From Poindextera sp965277425 (lineage in GTDB: Bacteria; Pseudomonadota; Alphaproteobacteria; Caulobacterales; Caulobacteraceae), in NCBI GenBank assembly GCA_965277425.1, contig CBDICR010000005.1, positions 860,204-924,203 of the forward strand: 64,000 nt of DNA. The letters run 5' to 3'. The position numbers and the translations under genes were made by a program. Below the pieces are notes generated by a model, which was given only the letters and a program-made list of their open reading frames with translations, was not told where the DNA came from and did no database searches. How positions within the stretch are numbered: position 1 is the first letter of the stretch; each line of letters begins with the position of its first letter. This document shows positions 34,010 to 43,003 of the stretch, one piece after another.

Positions 34010-36043
34010 ATGCCTGCTCTCGAAGAAAACTGGCTCTCTCTCGAAGAAACTGCCGGCTACATCGGTGTCGGCAAAACCGTGCTTTACGGAATGGCTCGGG
34101 AGGGCACGATTCCAGCCCGCAAGGTGGGAAAGAAGTGGATCTTCGAAAAGGCGGGCCTGGACGCTTGGGTGCGTGGGCATCGGCCCGTGCAATCCTTCTT
34201 CACCGACATCGAATTCAAGATCGAGGGCAATGACGAGCTCCGCGATCCCCAGCGCGAAGGATATCTGCGGACCTACGAATTCTTCCGGGCCGGCAAGAAC
34301 AAGGCCATCCTGCAGATCCCGGTTGGCTGCGGCAAAACCGGACTCGCATCGTTGCTGCCGCTTGGCCTCGCAGAAGGCCGCGTCCTGGTCATCGCGCCCA
34401 ACCTGACCATCAAGCAGGGGCTCTATGAGGCGATGGACGTCACCAATCGCCAGAAGTGCTTCTGGCGAAAGGCGGCTGTGCTCACCGCGGACCAGATGAT
34501 CTCCGGACCTCTGGCGACCACGCTCGATACCGGCAACATCACCGTCGCGACCCGATCGCATGTCGTCATCACCAACGTCCAGCAGCTCGCCACGGACGTC
34601 GATAAGTGGCTGAACCAGTTCCCGGACGACTTCTTCGACATGATTATCGTGGATGAGGCCCACCACAGCGCCGCCGCCAGTTGGCAGCGCGTGATCGACC
34701 GTTTCTCCAACGCGAAGGTGATCCTGCTCACCGCCACGCCGTTCCGCAGTGACCGGCAGGAGCTCGATGGCGAGCTCGTCTATCGCTACCCGTTCCGCAA
34801 CGCGACCCTGAAGGGCTACATCAAGCGCCTGAAGTCGACTTACGTCGCGCCCTCGACGATCGAGCTTGGCTTCGCCGACGAGCGCGGCCGCACCTATTCG
34901 CTCGAGGAGGTCGTGAAGCTCAAAGACGAGGACTGGTTCAGCCGCGGGGTCGCGCTGGCATCGGTGTGCAATCAGCATATCGTCGACACCAGCCTCGAGC
35001 GCCTCGAACAGCTCCGGCAAACCGGCACCCAGCATCAACTGATCGCCGTCGCGTGCTCCATCAACCACGCCCGGCAAATCAGCTCGCTCTACCGCGAACG
35101 TGGTTTCACCGCGGAGGTCATCCACAGCAAGCAGCGGGAGGACGAGCAGGCCGCGATCCTCGCGGCCCTGCGCAACGGCACGCTCGATTGCATCATCCAG
35201 GTCCAGATGCTCGGCGAAGGTTTCGACCACCCGAAGCTCAGCGTCGCGGCGATCTTCCGGCCGTTCAGGTCGCTTGGTCCCTACCTTCAGTTCGTCGGCC
35301 GGATCATGCGCGTGGTGGTCCAGAACAGCCCCGGTCATCCCGACAATCTCGGGCATATCGTGACACACCTCGGCATGAACCTCGACGCCCGGTTCCAGGA
35401 GTTCAAGGATTTCGAGAACGACGACAAGGCGTTCTGGGACAAGGTCATCGGCGGTGAAGAACCCGAACCGCCGCAGGCCGTCCTCGACGGCATGACGCGT
35501 TTGCGCGCCGGCGAGCTGGTGGTGGTCCACGATGAAATCGTCGATTCCCTATGGGAAGAGGATTTCACCAGCCACGAAGACCAGCAGATCGTCGATGACC
35601 TGCGCGAGCGGTTCAAGCTTCTCGGCCTCGACGACAGCAAGGTCGAGGAGATGGTGCGGGCGGCCCAAAAGGCGTCGGTTCGAAAGCTTGCGCCGACGGC
35701 GTCCTTCGCGGTTCAGCCGCAGCGCGAATGGGAGGAGGCGCGCAAGCGCTTGAACGAAGAGGCCAAACGTCTCGCGACCGTGGTCCTCAATCATGTCGAG
35801 CTGACACCCGCCGGAACCGAGCTGATCTACAAGTACAGGTCGCTGAAGCTCAGCGGACGATCGAACTTCATCGCGGCACTGACCATGGTGAATCACGAAA
35901 TCAACAAGCGCCTGGGCAAGGACCGGCAGGCCGCCTCGATCGAGGAATTCAGATCGGTCTTGGACAATCTCGAAGACCTTCTGCAGACGCTGGCCAGGCG
36001 GGTCCGAAAGGCAAAGGCCGACCATGACAAAGAAAACCCCTAA
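34010..36043 (+). CDS. Excisionase-type HTH fused to SF2 DEAH helicase
   Basis: 677 residues. Residues 8-57 are a MerR/excisionase-like DNA-binding domain (LSLEETAGYIGVGKTVLYGM, ARKVGKKWIFEKAGLDAWV). From about 80 an SF2 helicase follows: Walker A as IPVGCGKTGLAS (103-111), MIIVDEAHHS (about 212), LLTATPFRSD, and MLGEGFDHPKL, FVGRIMRVV as motifs V-VI. The C-terminal 200 residues are charged and helical (QREWEEARKRLNEEAKRLAT). The resemblance is to the helicase subunit of restriction or Type-III-like enzymes, but here it carries a sequence-specific HTH. It heads a three-gene operon with two small cysteine-rich proteins. Confidence 0.75.
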   Translation: MPALEENWLSLEETAGYIGVGKTVLYGMAREGTIPARKVGKKWIFEKAGLDAWVRGHRPVQSFFTDIEFKIEGNDELRDPQREGYLRTYEFFRAGKNKAILQIPVGCGKTGLASLLPLGLAEGRVLVIAPNLTIKQGLYEAMDVTNRQKCFWRKAAVLTADQMISGPLATTLDTGNITVATRSHVVITNVQQLATDVDKWLNQFPDDFFDMIIVDEAHHSAAASWQRVIDRFSNAKVILLTATPFRSDRQELDGELVYRYPFRNATLKGYIKRLKSTYVAPSTIELGFADERGRTYSLEEVVKLKDEDWFSRGVALASVCNQHIVDTSLERLEQLRQTGTQHQLIAVACSINHARQISSLYRERGFTAEVIHSKQREDEQAAILAALRNGTLDCIIQVQMLGEGFDHPKLSVAAIFRPFRSLGPYLQFVGRIMRVVVQNSPGHPDNLGHIVTHLGMNLDARFQEFKDFENDDKAFWDKVIGGEEPEPPQAVLDGMTRLRAGELVVVHDEIVDSLWEEDFTSHEDQQIVDDLRERFKLLGLDDSKVEEMVRAAQKASVRKLAPTASFAVQPQREWEEARKRLNEEAKRLATVVLNHVELTPAGTELIYKYRSLKLSGRSNFIAALTMVNHEINKRLGKDRQAASIEEFRSVLDNLEDLLQTLARRVRKAKADHDKENP

Positions 36044-36275
36044 GGGGCGGGTGCCCTCGCTGATCGGCGGGACCAACGGCCGCCCGGTGCGCGTGGACGT
36101 GCAGCGCCGCTCGGAATGCTATCGCTGCGACGACGAGATCGCCGCTGGGACGTCCTGCGTAGCCATCCCGAAGCTTGGCGGCGCTTTCACCAACGAGCGG
36201 CGCGTGTGTGACGCCTGCTACCAGGCCATCTTGAAGCAGACGTCGGACGATTTGGAGGAGCTTCGCCGGCTGTAA
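36024..36275 (+). CDS. Small zinc-binding protein
   Basis: 83 residues overlapping the helicase end by 20 bp. RRSECYRCDDEIAAGTSC and RRVCDACYQAILKQTSDDL give a pair of C-x-x-C sites likely to bind one zinc ion. The basic N-terminus (MTKKTPKGRVPSLIGGTNGR) suits nucleic acid binding. It is probably translationally coupled to the helicase and its accessory. Confidence 0.6.
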   Translation: MTKKTPKGRVPSLIGGTNGRPVRVDVQRRSECYRCDDEIAAGTSCVAIPKLGGAFTNERRVCDACYQAILKQTSDDLEELRRL

Positions 36276-36287
36276 GAGGAGACCCTG

Positions 36288-36764
36288 ATGGGCGACGGCT
36301 ACAATTTTCAGCAACTCAAGAAGCACATTCTCCCCCTCAGCCACGCCGGCGCCTGGGAGGTGGCCGTGAAGGAATGGAGCCTGGTCGGCATCCACGAGGC
36401 CGACGAGCCCGAGACCTGCCCGTGCGGGCACTTTCCGATCATGGAAGTCTGCTCGATCCAAAACCGCGTCACCGGCCAGTCGACCGAGGTCGGCAATATC
36501 TGTGTGAAGCGGTTTCTCGGGTTGCGATCCGATTTGATCTTCACCGCCATCAAGCGAATACGGAAGGACCCGGATAAGAGCTTGAACGCAGACGCAATCG
36601 CCTTTTTTTACGAGCGTCGCGTGCTCAATGAATGGGAATACAATTTCTGTCAGAACACGATGCGTCTCAGGAGCCTGACGTCAGCACAGCTAAGCAAACG
36701 TCGGGACATCAATCACAAGGTTCTCACAGCCATTCAAAGGCGCGGATTTCAGGGGCCAGCGTAG
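36288..36764 (+). CDS. Hypothetical cysteine-cluster protein
   Basis: 158 residues. PETCPCGHFPIMEVCSIQNR and GQSTEVGNICVKRFLGL provide four Cys and one His that look like a metal site; the pattern C-x-C-G-H-x-P-I, C-x-I-x-N and G-N-x-C-x-x-R-F occurs in scattered phage and plasmid proteins of unknown role. It follows the 83-residue zinc protein by 12 bp and completes the helicase operon. Confidence 0.6.
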   Translation: MGDGYNFQQLKKHILPLSHAGAWEVAVKEWSLVGIHEADEPETCPCGHFPIMEVCSIQNRVTGQSTEVGNICVKRFLGLRSDLIFTAIKRIRKDPDKSLNADAIAFFYERRVLNEWEYNFCQNTMRLRSLTSAQLSKRRDINHKVLTAIQRRGFQGPA

Positions 36765-36768
36765 TGCA

Positions 36769-36891
36769 ATGACCGAGGAGCCCAGCGACCGAACAATCCT
36801 TCTCCACCTGCTTCGAGGCGCCGTCCCTGAGCGAGCCAATGAAATCAGCTCACTCTGGAGCGAGTACGCGCCTGCTGTTGGCATCGGCTGA
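36769..36891 (+). CDS. Possible 40-residue protein ending the helicase operon
   Basis: ATG at 36769, only 4 nt after the previous stop, opens MTEEPSDRTILLHLLRGAVP followed by ERANEISSLWSEYAPAVGIG and TGA. The spacing is that of a coupled gene. It looks like the cut N-terminus of a larger protein, so it may mark the edge of the cargo block against the conserved backbone. Confidence 0.4.
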   Translation: MTEEPSDRTILLHLLRGAVPERANEISSLWSEYAPAVGIG

Positions 36892-37108
36892 TTGGGAGTC
36901 AATGGTCCGCTAATTGGAAGACCTGAGCCGCGATCTGCAAGGCCTGGAGGGGAAAGCCTTCCCCCTGGTCGGCGCCGCGGTCGCCGACGCACCCCCTTCT
37001 GCGGGGATCCCCGCAACGCCCCTTTTAGAGTGAAAGGACGGACCGGCTTCGCTGTGACGGGTTGAGGGCTGGAGGAGAGGCCTCCGGCGCCCGTCATGGA
37101 GACTAGCC
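36892..37108 (+). promoter_or_regulatory. Leader region of the DUF932 gene
   Basis: About 217 bp without a gene. It contains hairpin-forming GC-rich blocks (CTGCGGGGATCCCCGCA at about 36995-37011, a strong dyad) and the sequence GGAGAGGCCTCCGGCG shortly before the ATG. Such a leader likely provides the promoter and ribosome entry for the backbone genes. Confidence 0.45.
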
Positions 37109-38305
37109 ATGACCAATTTGGAGATTCTGGACGCCGCTCGCGACCGCGCTGGCGGCTACAAGGTGGATGTGAGCCGCGGCGAACGCGTCGGCCGCGTGTC
37201 CTCGGAATGGTTCTCACGGCCGGCGGATGAGCGCTACCTGTCCCTGTCGGACCTCTATGCTGCTGTCCATCGCCGGACGGAGCGGAGTCGCACCCGAACC
37301 GTCGAGAGTGCGGCGATCCGGGTCGAGGCGAACAGGGACGATGCCGAACGCCTGGCGCTGATGCTGCCCGGGTCCGACACGCCGATCGCGCCGACGCATT
37401 GGAGCTTCGGCCAACTCGCCGGCCTGGTCGGCGCGCCGGCGGCCTATCTGCGTCAGCTTCCGGCACCACTGGCTGGCATCAATCTGCAATACGGCCTGAC
37501 GTCTCATCGCGCCGAGCAGGTGAAGACGCTCGAGATCGAAGATGGCCGCGTCGAGCTGCGCGCCGTTACCGGGCCCGACTACGGCCGCATCTTCGACCAC
37601 GAGCTGATCGCGGCCGTCCTGCGCATCGCCGGCAACGGCATAGGGGACACCCGCTGGAAGGTGCCGGGTGTCCTCGACTGGTCGACGGGGGCCTACAATC
37701 CGTGCGTCGACATCACCCAGGACACGACCACCCTCTATGCTTCGGACCGGGACGTCTTCGTTTTCCTGGTCGACGATCTCAACCCCATCGAGGCCGGCCG
37801 ACTGCCCGATGGGTCGCCCGACCTCTACTTCCGCGGCTTCTACTGCTGGAATTCCGAGGTCGGGGCGAAGACGCTCGGCATGGCGAGCTTCTATCTCCGC
37901 GCCGTCTGCCAGAATCGGAATCTCTGGGGCGTCGAGGATTTCGAGGAGATCACCATCCGCCACTCGAAATACGCCGCCTCACGCTTCGCGCATGAGGCGG
38001 CGCCGGCGCTCACCCGCTTCGCCAATTCCTCGCCGATACCCTTCGTCAATGGCATCAAGGCGGCCCGAGCGAAGATCGTGGCCCGCACCGACGATGACCG
38101 CAGCGAGTTTCTGCGCAAGCGCGGCTTCTCGAAGACCGAGACGGCGAAGATCATCGAGACCGTATTGGCTGAGGAAGGGCGCAAACCTGAGAGCGTCTTC
38201 GACTTCGTGCAGGGCATCACCGCCGTTGCACGCTACAAGACCCACCAGGATGCCCGGCTCGACTTGGAGGCGCGGGCCAAGAAGTTGCTCGACCGGGCGG
38301 CCTGA
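37109..38305 (+). CDS. DUF932 family plasmid/ICE backbone protein
   Basis: 398 residues. The DUF932 pattern is clear: TPIAPTHWSFGQLAGLVGAP, AAYLRQLPAPLAG, YGRIFDHELIAAVLR, LYASDRDVFVFLVDDLNPIE and FYCWNSEVGAKTLGMASFYL. This family is widespread on phage and conjugative plasmids, function unknown (often annotated as phage/plasmid-like protein). It is the first gene of the conserved alphaproteobacterial ICE backbone here and is followed by a hairpin. Confidence 0.85.
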   Translation: MTNLEILDAARDRAGGYKVDVSRGERVGRVSSEWFSRPADERYLSLSDLYAAVHRRTERSRTRTVESAAIRVEANRDDAERLALMLPGSDTPIAPTHWSFGQLAGLVGAPAAYLRQLPAPLAGINLQYGLTSHRAEQVKTLEIEDGRVELRAVTGPDYGRIFDHELIAAVLRIAGNGIGDTRWKVPGVLDWSTGAYNPCVDITQDTTTLYASDRDVFVFLVDDLNPIEAGRLPDGSPDLYFRGFYCWNSEVGAKTLGMASFYLRAVCQNRNLWGVEDFEEITIRHSKYAASRFAHEAAPALTRFANSSPIPFVNGIKAARAKIVARTDDDRSEFLRKRGFSKTETAKIIETVLAEEGRKPESVFDFVQGITAVARYKTHQDARLDLEARAKKLLDRAA

Positions 38306-38315
38306 CTCCCTGAAA

Positions 38316-38345
38316 GCCGGAGATGCGGAAAAGCGTGTCTCCGGC
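38316..38345 (+). terminator. Hairpin after the DUF932 gene
   Basis: GCCGGAGA at 38316-38323 and TCTCCGGC at 38338-38345 form an 8-bp perfect stem with a 14-base loop, 10 bp after the stop. There is no strong U-tract, so it may act as a processing or attenuation site. Confidence 0.4.
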
Positions 38346-38477
38346 TTCGTGCCTGTCCGTCTTTCCTGATCGTCGGTTTCGCGGCGCTGCCCTTCAGAGG
38401 AAGAGGGCGGCGCTGCGCTTCGTGACGAGTTGATGCCGAGGGAGAGGCTTTCGGCGCTCGTCGCGGAGTACATCCCA

Positions 38478-40568
38478 ATGGTTACCACTGTTCAGAAGAT
38501 CACCCTCTCGCCCTCGCGCGACATCCCCTTCAACAAGCTCTTGCTCTCCCAGTCGAACGTTCGGCGCGTGAAAGCCGGCGTGTCCGTCGAGGAACTGGCC
38601 GACGACATCGCCCGCCGCGGCCTGCTGCAGGGCCTGAGCGTGCGCGCGGTCGTCGATCAGGCCGGCGTCGAGACCGGCATGTTTGAGATCCCGGCCGGTG
38701 GCCGACGCTACCGGGCGCTGGAGTTGCTCGTGAAGCAGAAGCGTCTTGCCAAGACTGCTCCGGTGCCGTGCATCGTCCGCGACAGCGGCATCGCCGAGGA
38801 GGACTCGCTCGCCGAGAACGTCCAGCGCGCACCGCTGCACCCTCTCGATCAGTTCCGCGCGTTCCTGGCGCTGCGCGAGAAGGGCCAGTCCGAGGAGGAG
38901 ATCGCCGCCGCCTTCTTCGTCTCGGTGAACGTGGTGAAGCAGCGCCTGAAGCTCGCGTCGGTCTCGCCGGCGCTGCTCGACGTTTATGCCGAAGACGGCA
39001 TGACGCTCGACCAGCTCATGGCCTTCACCGTGTCGGGTGATCACGAGCGCCAGGAGCAGGTGTTCGAGCGGCTGAAGGCCTCCTACGACAAGCAGCCCTA
39101 CGTCATCCGTCGCATGCTGACCGAGGGCGCCGTCCGCGCCTCCGACAAGCGGGCGCAGTTCATCGGCTTGGACGCCTATGTGGCGGCGGGCGGGACGGTG
39201 CTGCGCGATCTGTTCCAGGGCGACGATGGCGGCTGGCTGCAGGATGTCCCGCTCGTCGACCAGATGCTCGCCGACAAGTTGAAGGTGGAGTCGGATGCGG
39301 TCTCTGCCGAAGGCTGGAAGTGGATCGAGGTTGCGTCCGATTTCGCCTATGGCCACGCCTTCGGTCTCCGCCAGGTTCGCGGCGAGACCGTCGCCCTGAC
39401 GGCCGAGGAGCAAGCGACCCGGGACGCGCTCCAGGCCGAGCTCGACCGGCTGTCCGAAGAGTATCAGGACGCCGACGAACTGCCCGACGAGGTGGACGAG
39501 CGCCTGTCGGAGCTCGAAACCGCGATCGAGGAGTTCGAAACCCGGCCTTTCGTGTTCGACCCTGCCGAGATCGCCCGCGCCGGCGCCTTCGTCAGCATCG
39601 GCGCCGACGGGCATCTTCGTGTCGAACGCGGCTATGTCCGCCCCGAGGACGAACTGCCGATCGAGCCCGAGCTTGTCTCGGCTGAGGACGGAGAGGCAGA
39701 CCGCGCGATGGCGGCCGGCTACGAGGGTGACGAAGCCATCGTGGCAACGGAGCGCGAAGCCGAGCCCGAGGAGGATGAGGGCCTTTCGCCTATCTCCGAT
39801 CGGCTGATGACCGAGCTGACCTCTCACCGGACGCTTGGCCTGCGTCACGCGCTCGGCGAGCGGCCGGACGTCGCCTTCCTCGCGGCGTTACATGTCCTCA
39901 CGCTGAAGACCTTCTACCACTACGGCTCGGATAGCTGCCTCGAACTCGACGTGAAGAGCGTCAGCTTCGGCGCGCAGGCGCCGGGACTGAACGACAGCGC
40001 CTCGGCCGAAGCGATCCGCGCGCGGCATGAAAGCTGGGCGAAGGCGCTCCCCAAGGAGTCGGCCGATGTCTGGGACGCGCTGCAGGAATGGGACGGCGAT
40101 AGCCAGGCGGGCCTGTTCGCCCACATCGTCAGCCTCTCGGTCAATGCGGTGTACGAACCCTGGAACCGTCGTCCGCGGGCGTTCGCCCATGCCGATAGGA
40201 TCGCGCAGGCGGTCGACCTCGACATGGCGGCCGCCGGGTGGAAGCCGACCGTGGACAACTTCCTCGGCCGGGTGACGAAGGCCCGCATCCTGCAGGCGGT
40301 AGCTCAGGCGAAAGACCAGCGCGCTGCCGATCGGATCGAGCATCTGAAGAAGGGCGACATGGCGGCTGAGGCGGAAACGCTGCTGGCCGATACCGGCTGG
40401 CTGCCCGAACCGCTTCGCACGCCCGGTCCTGCCTCTGGCGACAAGCAGACATCGGAATCTGCGATCGAGGAAACTCCAGAGCAGTCCAGCGAAAAACTGC
40501 CGGAAGACGAAGACCAGCCAGCCGCTCAGAATGACGACACCGGCGAGCCGATGATCGCGGCCGAATAG
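38478..40568 (+). CDS. parB: ParB/RepB/Spo0J-family partition protein (large)
   Basis: 696 residues from the ATG at 38478; an in-frame start 16 codons earlier lies in the leader. The ParB nuclease-like domain is at residues 25-130: SQSNVRRVKAGVSVEELADD, LSVRAVV, FEIPAGGRRYRAL and SLAENVQRAPLHPLDQFRAF. An HTH follows (SEEEIAAAFFVSVNVVKQRL). The C-terminal 450 residues are acidic and long compared with chromosomal ParB, as in proteins of ICE plasmid backbones. It may partition or stabilise the excised circle. A rho-independent terminator follows. Confidence 0.85.
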   Translation: MVTTVQKITLSPSRDIPFNKLLLSQSNVRRVKAGVSVEELADDIARRGLLQGLSVRAVVDQAGVETGMFEIPAGGRRYRALELLVKQKRLAKTAPVPCIVRDSGIAEEDSLAENVQRAPLHPLDQFRAFLALREKGQSEEEIAAAFFVSVNVVKQRLKLASVSPALLDVYAEDGMTLDQLMAFTVSGDHERQEQVFERLKASYDKQPYVIRRMLTEGAVRASDKRAQFIGLDAYVAAGGTVLRDLFQGDDGGWLQDVPLVDQMLADKLKVESDAVSAEGWKWIEVASDFAYGHAFGLRQVRGETVALTAEEQATRDALQAELDRLSEEYQDADELPDEVDERLSELETAIEEFETRPFVFDPAEIARAGAFVSIGADGHLRVERGYVRPEDELPIEPELVSAEDGEADRAMAAGYEGDEAIVATEREAEPEEDEGLSPISDRLMTELTSHRTLGLRHALGERPDVAFLAALHVLTLKTFYHYGSDSCLELDVKSVSFGAQAPGLNDSASAEAIRARHESWAKALPKESADVWDALQEWDGDSQAGLFAHIVSLSVNAVYEPWNRRPRAFAHADRIAQAVDLDMAAAGWKPTVDNFLGRVTKARILQAVAQAKDQRAADRIEHLKKGDMAAEAETLLADTGWLPEPLRTPGPASGDKQTSESAIEETPEQSSEKLPEDEDQPAAQNDDTGEPMIAAE

Positions 40569-40583
40569 CTGTCGAGTGCAACG

Positions 40584-40616
40584 AGGCCCGCGGGAGACGG
40601 CGGGCCTTTTCTTTTC
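40584..40616 (+). terminator. Rho-independent terminator after parB
   Basis: AGGCCCG at 40584-40590 pairs with CGGGCCT at 40601-40607 (7 bp, all G-C but one) and is followed by TTTTCTTTT. Strong stem plus U-tract directly after the parB stop is the classic arrangement. Confidence 0.75.
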
Positions 40617-40626
40617 GAGGACCATC

Positions 40627-41679
40627 ATGGCCGACACTGTGCGTGATCTTGCACAACGCCTTGCGCAGCAAGCCGAGGCCGTGTGCCGCCATTACCTCTC
40701 CTCAGGCAGACGAGAAGGCAGCTATTGGCTCGTGGGCGACGTGCGCAATACGGCTGGCCGCTCGATGTTCGTGCGGCTCAAGGAGTCGGTGAAAGGCAAC
40801 GCCGGCAAATGGACCGACGCCGCCACCGGCGAACATGGCGACCTGCTCGATGTGATCCGAGAGAGCTGCGGCCTGGTCGACTTCAAGGACGTCGCAGATG
40901 AGGCGCGTTCCTTCCTCAGCCTGCCGCATCCCGAGCCGGAGCCGGACCGTCCCCGATTGCAAACGCCTAGCGCTCCAACCGGATCGCCGGAGGCAGCACG
41001 GCGGCTGTTCGCCATGGCGCAGCCGATTGCTCGTACTCTCGTAGAAACGTATCTCCGCAATCGCGGCATTACGCCTTTGCACGGAACCGGAAGCCTGCGC
41101 TTCCACCCACGCTGCTACTACCGGCCCGACGAGCATAGCCCGACCGAGACCTGGCCGGCGATGATCGCCGCCGTCACCGATCTCTCGGGCCATCTCACCG
41201 GCGCGCACCGCACTTGGCTCGACCCGGCTGGCTTCACCGAGGCGACGCTCGGCAAGGCGCCGATCGACACGCCGAGACGGGCGATGGGCGACCTTCTCGG
41301 TCACGCCGTTCGATTTGGCGTGGCGGGCGAGGTCATGGCGGCCGGCGAGGGCATTGAGACGATGTTGTCTATCCGCTGCGTCCTGCCGACCATGCCGATG
41401 GTCGCAGCCCTCTCGGCAGCGCATCTTTCCGCCATCCTATTCCCGGACACGCTGCGGCGACTCTACATCGCCCGCGATGACGATCCCGCCGGCGATGGCG
41501 CGATGGCGACGTTGATCGACCGGGCGCAGGAGGCCGGGATCGAGCCGATCGTGATCTCGCCACGGCTTGGCGACTTCAATGAGGATCTCCGCCTACTCGG
41601 GATCGACGCGCTTCGGGCCGCGAGCCGGGTGCAGATCGCGGCGCAGGACGTCGCCCGCTTTATGGAACTGGCGGCATAG
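40627..41679 (+). CDS. Toprim-domain primase/topoisomerase-like protein
   Basis: 350 residues from the ATG at 40627. The N-terminus (SYWLVGDVRNTAGRSMFVRL, WTDAATGEHGDLLDVIRESC) matches the primase-like zinc/DNA-binding region of the DUF7146 family, and the C-terminal part has a Toprim signature: GEVMAAGEGIETMLSI (Glu) and LRRLYIARDDDPAGDGAMAT (D-x-D). Such proteins occur on conjugative plasmids and ICEs and may help lagging-strand synthesis. It is co-oriented with the backbone. Confidence 0.75.
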   Translation: MADTVRDLAQRLAQQAEAVCRHYLSSGRREGSYWLVGDVRNTAGRSMFVRLKESVKGNAGKWTDAATGEHGDLLDVIRESCGLVDFKDVADEARSFLSLPHPEPEPDRPRLQTPSAPTGSPEAARRLFAMAQPIARTLVETYLRNRGITPLHGTGSLRFHPRCYYRPDEHSPTETWPAMIAAVTDLSGHLTGAHRTWLDPAGFTEATLGKAPIDTPRRAMGDLLGHAVRFGVAGEVMAAGEGIETMLSIRCVLPTMPMVAALSAAHLSAILFPDTLRRLYIARDDDPAGDGAMATLIDRAQEAGIEPIVISPRLGDFNEDLRLLGIDALRAASRVQIAAQDVARFMELAA

Positions 41680-42007
41680 CCGGAACGGGATGAGAGGCGG
41701 ATCGGTGGCGTCGTCACCGTATGGCCGGCGGTCCTGCTTTCCCTCAGCGTCGGAGAGGACCGCTCCCACGGCCTTCTGAGAGGGCGATCGGGCAGCAAGC
41801 GGCCCGGACCGGCAACCTTGTGGGCCGACTATTTTCCGTCGGCGGCAGAGCCGCCTTTACAGCGCGAGACAAAATAGTCGGCCTCCTTCGGTCCTCCGCC
41901 GAGGCTTCGGCCCTCCGCTGCGCTGCGGGTGCAAGTCCGTTCCGCCCGCCGCCTTCGTCGCCATGAAGGCCGCGATGGGCGCGGCCGATCCGACGAGGAA
42001 AGCCGCG
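41680..42007 (+). promoter_or_regulatory. Structured leader before the DUF2493 gene
   Basis: About 330 bp without a gene. GGCCGACTATTTT at 41823-41835 and AAAATAGTCGGCC at 41871-41883 form a perfect 13-bp inverted repeat; the loop contains a second hairpin (GGCGGC AGA GCCGCC). After it comes GC-rich sequence leading to the ATG. The nested fold suggests a structured 5' leader or a protein-binding site. Confidence 0.5.
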
Positions 42008-42937
42008 ATGACCACCAACCATGACGACGCATTCGAACCGCACCACACCTCATCCCCGACCGACCAGGTCCTCCACGAACTCCAGCTCTATGGCTACCGT
42101 CCCTTCAGCGACGAGCCCGATCCCAGGCCGCTTCCCGAAGCGAACATCCTCGTAGGCAGCATCTCCGACATCTTCGACGCCCTCGTGGTGGCGCTGGCCG
42201 ATACTCGCCTCGAACCCGACCTCGAGGACCTGCTCTGGTCGACGGTGAACGTCTTCCATCGCGCCATTGACCGCATCGAACGCGAACTCGACGACAACGA
42301 GCTGGCCCAGCAGCGCTCGCAACGGGAACAGGACGGCAGCGAGGTCAAGTCCGTCGAGCTGGAACGCCTGACGGCGGAAGGTCAGACGCTGATCGAACGC
42401 CGCAACGCCTTCGAGCTGATGCGCGACCAGGCCGCCGACCAATTCGAGCACCACACCCGTTCAACTTGGCGGCCGCGCAACGGGTCGAAGGTCAACCATC
42501 GCAATCTGACCTCCGCGATGATCGACAGCCGCGACTTCCTCGCGGCGAAGAAGCGCGCAGCGAACCAAGTGCTCCTCCCCCCGGGTCCGAAGGTCGCACT
42601 CACCGGCGGACTCGACTTCAACGATCACCGGCTGGTCTGGGCGAAGCTCGATCAGGTTCACGCCAAGCACCCGGACATGGTGCTGCTGCACGGCGGATCG
42701 CCCAAGGGCGCCGAGCTGATCGCCGCCAAATGGGCCGACAATCGCAAGGTCACGCAGATCGCCTTCAGGCCGGACTGGACGAGGCACGCCAAGGCGGCAC
42801 CGTTCAAGCGCAACGACGCGATGCTCGAAGTGCTGCCGATCGGCCTCCTGCACTTCCCAGGGACGGGCATCCAGGACAACCTCGCCGACAAGGCGAAGAA
42901 GCTCGGCATCCCGGTCTGGAAGTTCGGCGGCGCGTGA
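42008..42937 (+). CDS. DUF2493 (SLOG-like) ICE backbone protein
   Basis: 309 residues from the ATG at 42008. The C-terminal 120 residues form the DUF2493/YspA-type SLOG domain: VALTGGLDFNDHRLVWAKLD, MVLLHGGSPKGAELIAAKWA and GIQDNLADKAKKLGIPVWKF, a Rossmann-like nucleotide-binding fold. The N-terminal part is helical (VFHRAIDRIERELDDNELAQ). SLOG proteins bind nucleotides or nucleotide-derived signals. It is a standard gene of this ICE family. A long inverted repeat follows the stop. Confidence 0.75.
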   Translation: MTTNHDDAFEPHHTSSPTDQVLHELQLYGYRPFSDEPDPRPLPEANILVGSISDIFDALVVALADTRLEPDLEDLLWSTVNVFHRAIDRIERELDDNELAQQRSQREQDGSEVKSVELERLTAEGQTLIERRNAFELMRDQAADQFEHHTRSTWRPRNGSKVNHRNLTSAMIDSRDFLAAKKRAANQVLLPPGPKVALTGGLDFNDHRLVWAKLDQVHAKHPDMVLLHGGSPKGAELIAAKWADNRKVTQIAFRPDWTRHAKAAPFKRNDAMLEVLPIGLLHFPGTGIQDNLADKAKKLGIPVWKFGGA

Positions 42938-42956
42938 GCGCCGCCGTTACCTCCAT

Positions 42957-43000
42957 GCGTCATGACGTGAAGCCGGATCGCCGGCTTTCCGTCATGACGC
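42957..43000. terminator. Long perfect inverted repeat between convergent genes
   Basis: GCGTCATGACG at 42957-42967 and CGTCATGACGC at 42990-43000 are a perfect 11-bp pair; inside, AAGCCGG and CCGGCTT pair again, so the whole 44 bases can fold into one long hairpin. It separates the DUF2493 gene from the small minus-strand gene and suits a two-way terminator. Confidence 0.6.
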
Positions 43001-43003
43001 CTT

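Noticed and set aside
33980..35530. 516-codon minus-strand frame opposite the helicase
   Set aside because: It is antisense to a gene with complete helicase motifs and has no motif of its own.
38394..39848. 484-codon frame opposite parB
   Set aside because: Antisense shadow; ParB domain on the plus strand is unmistakable.
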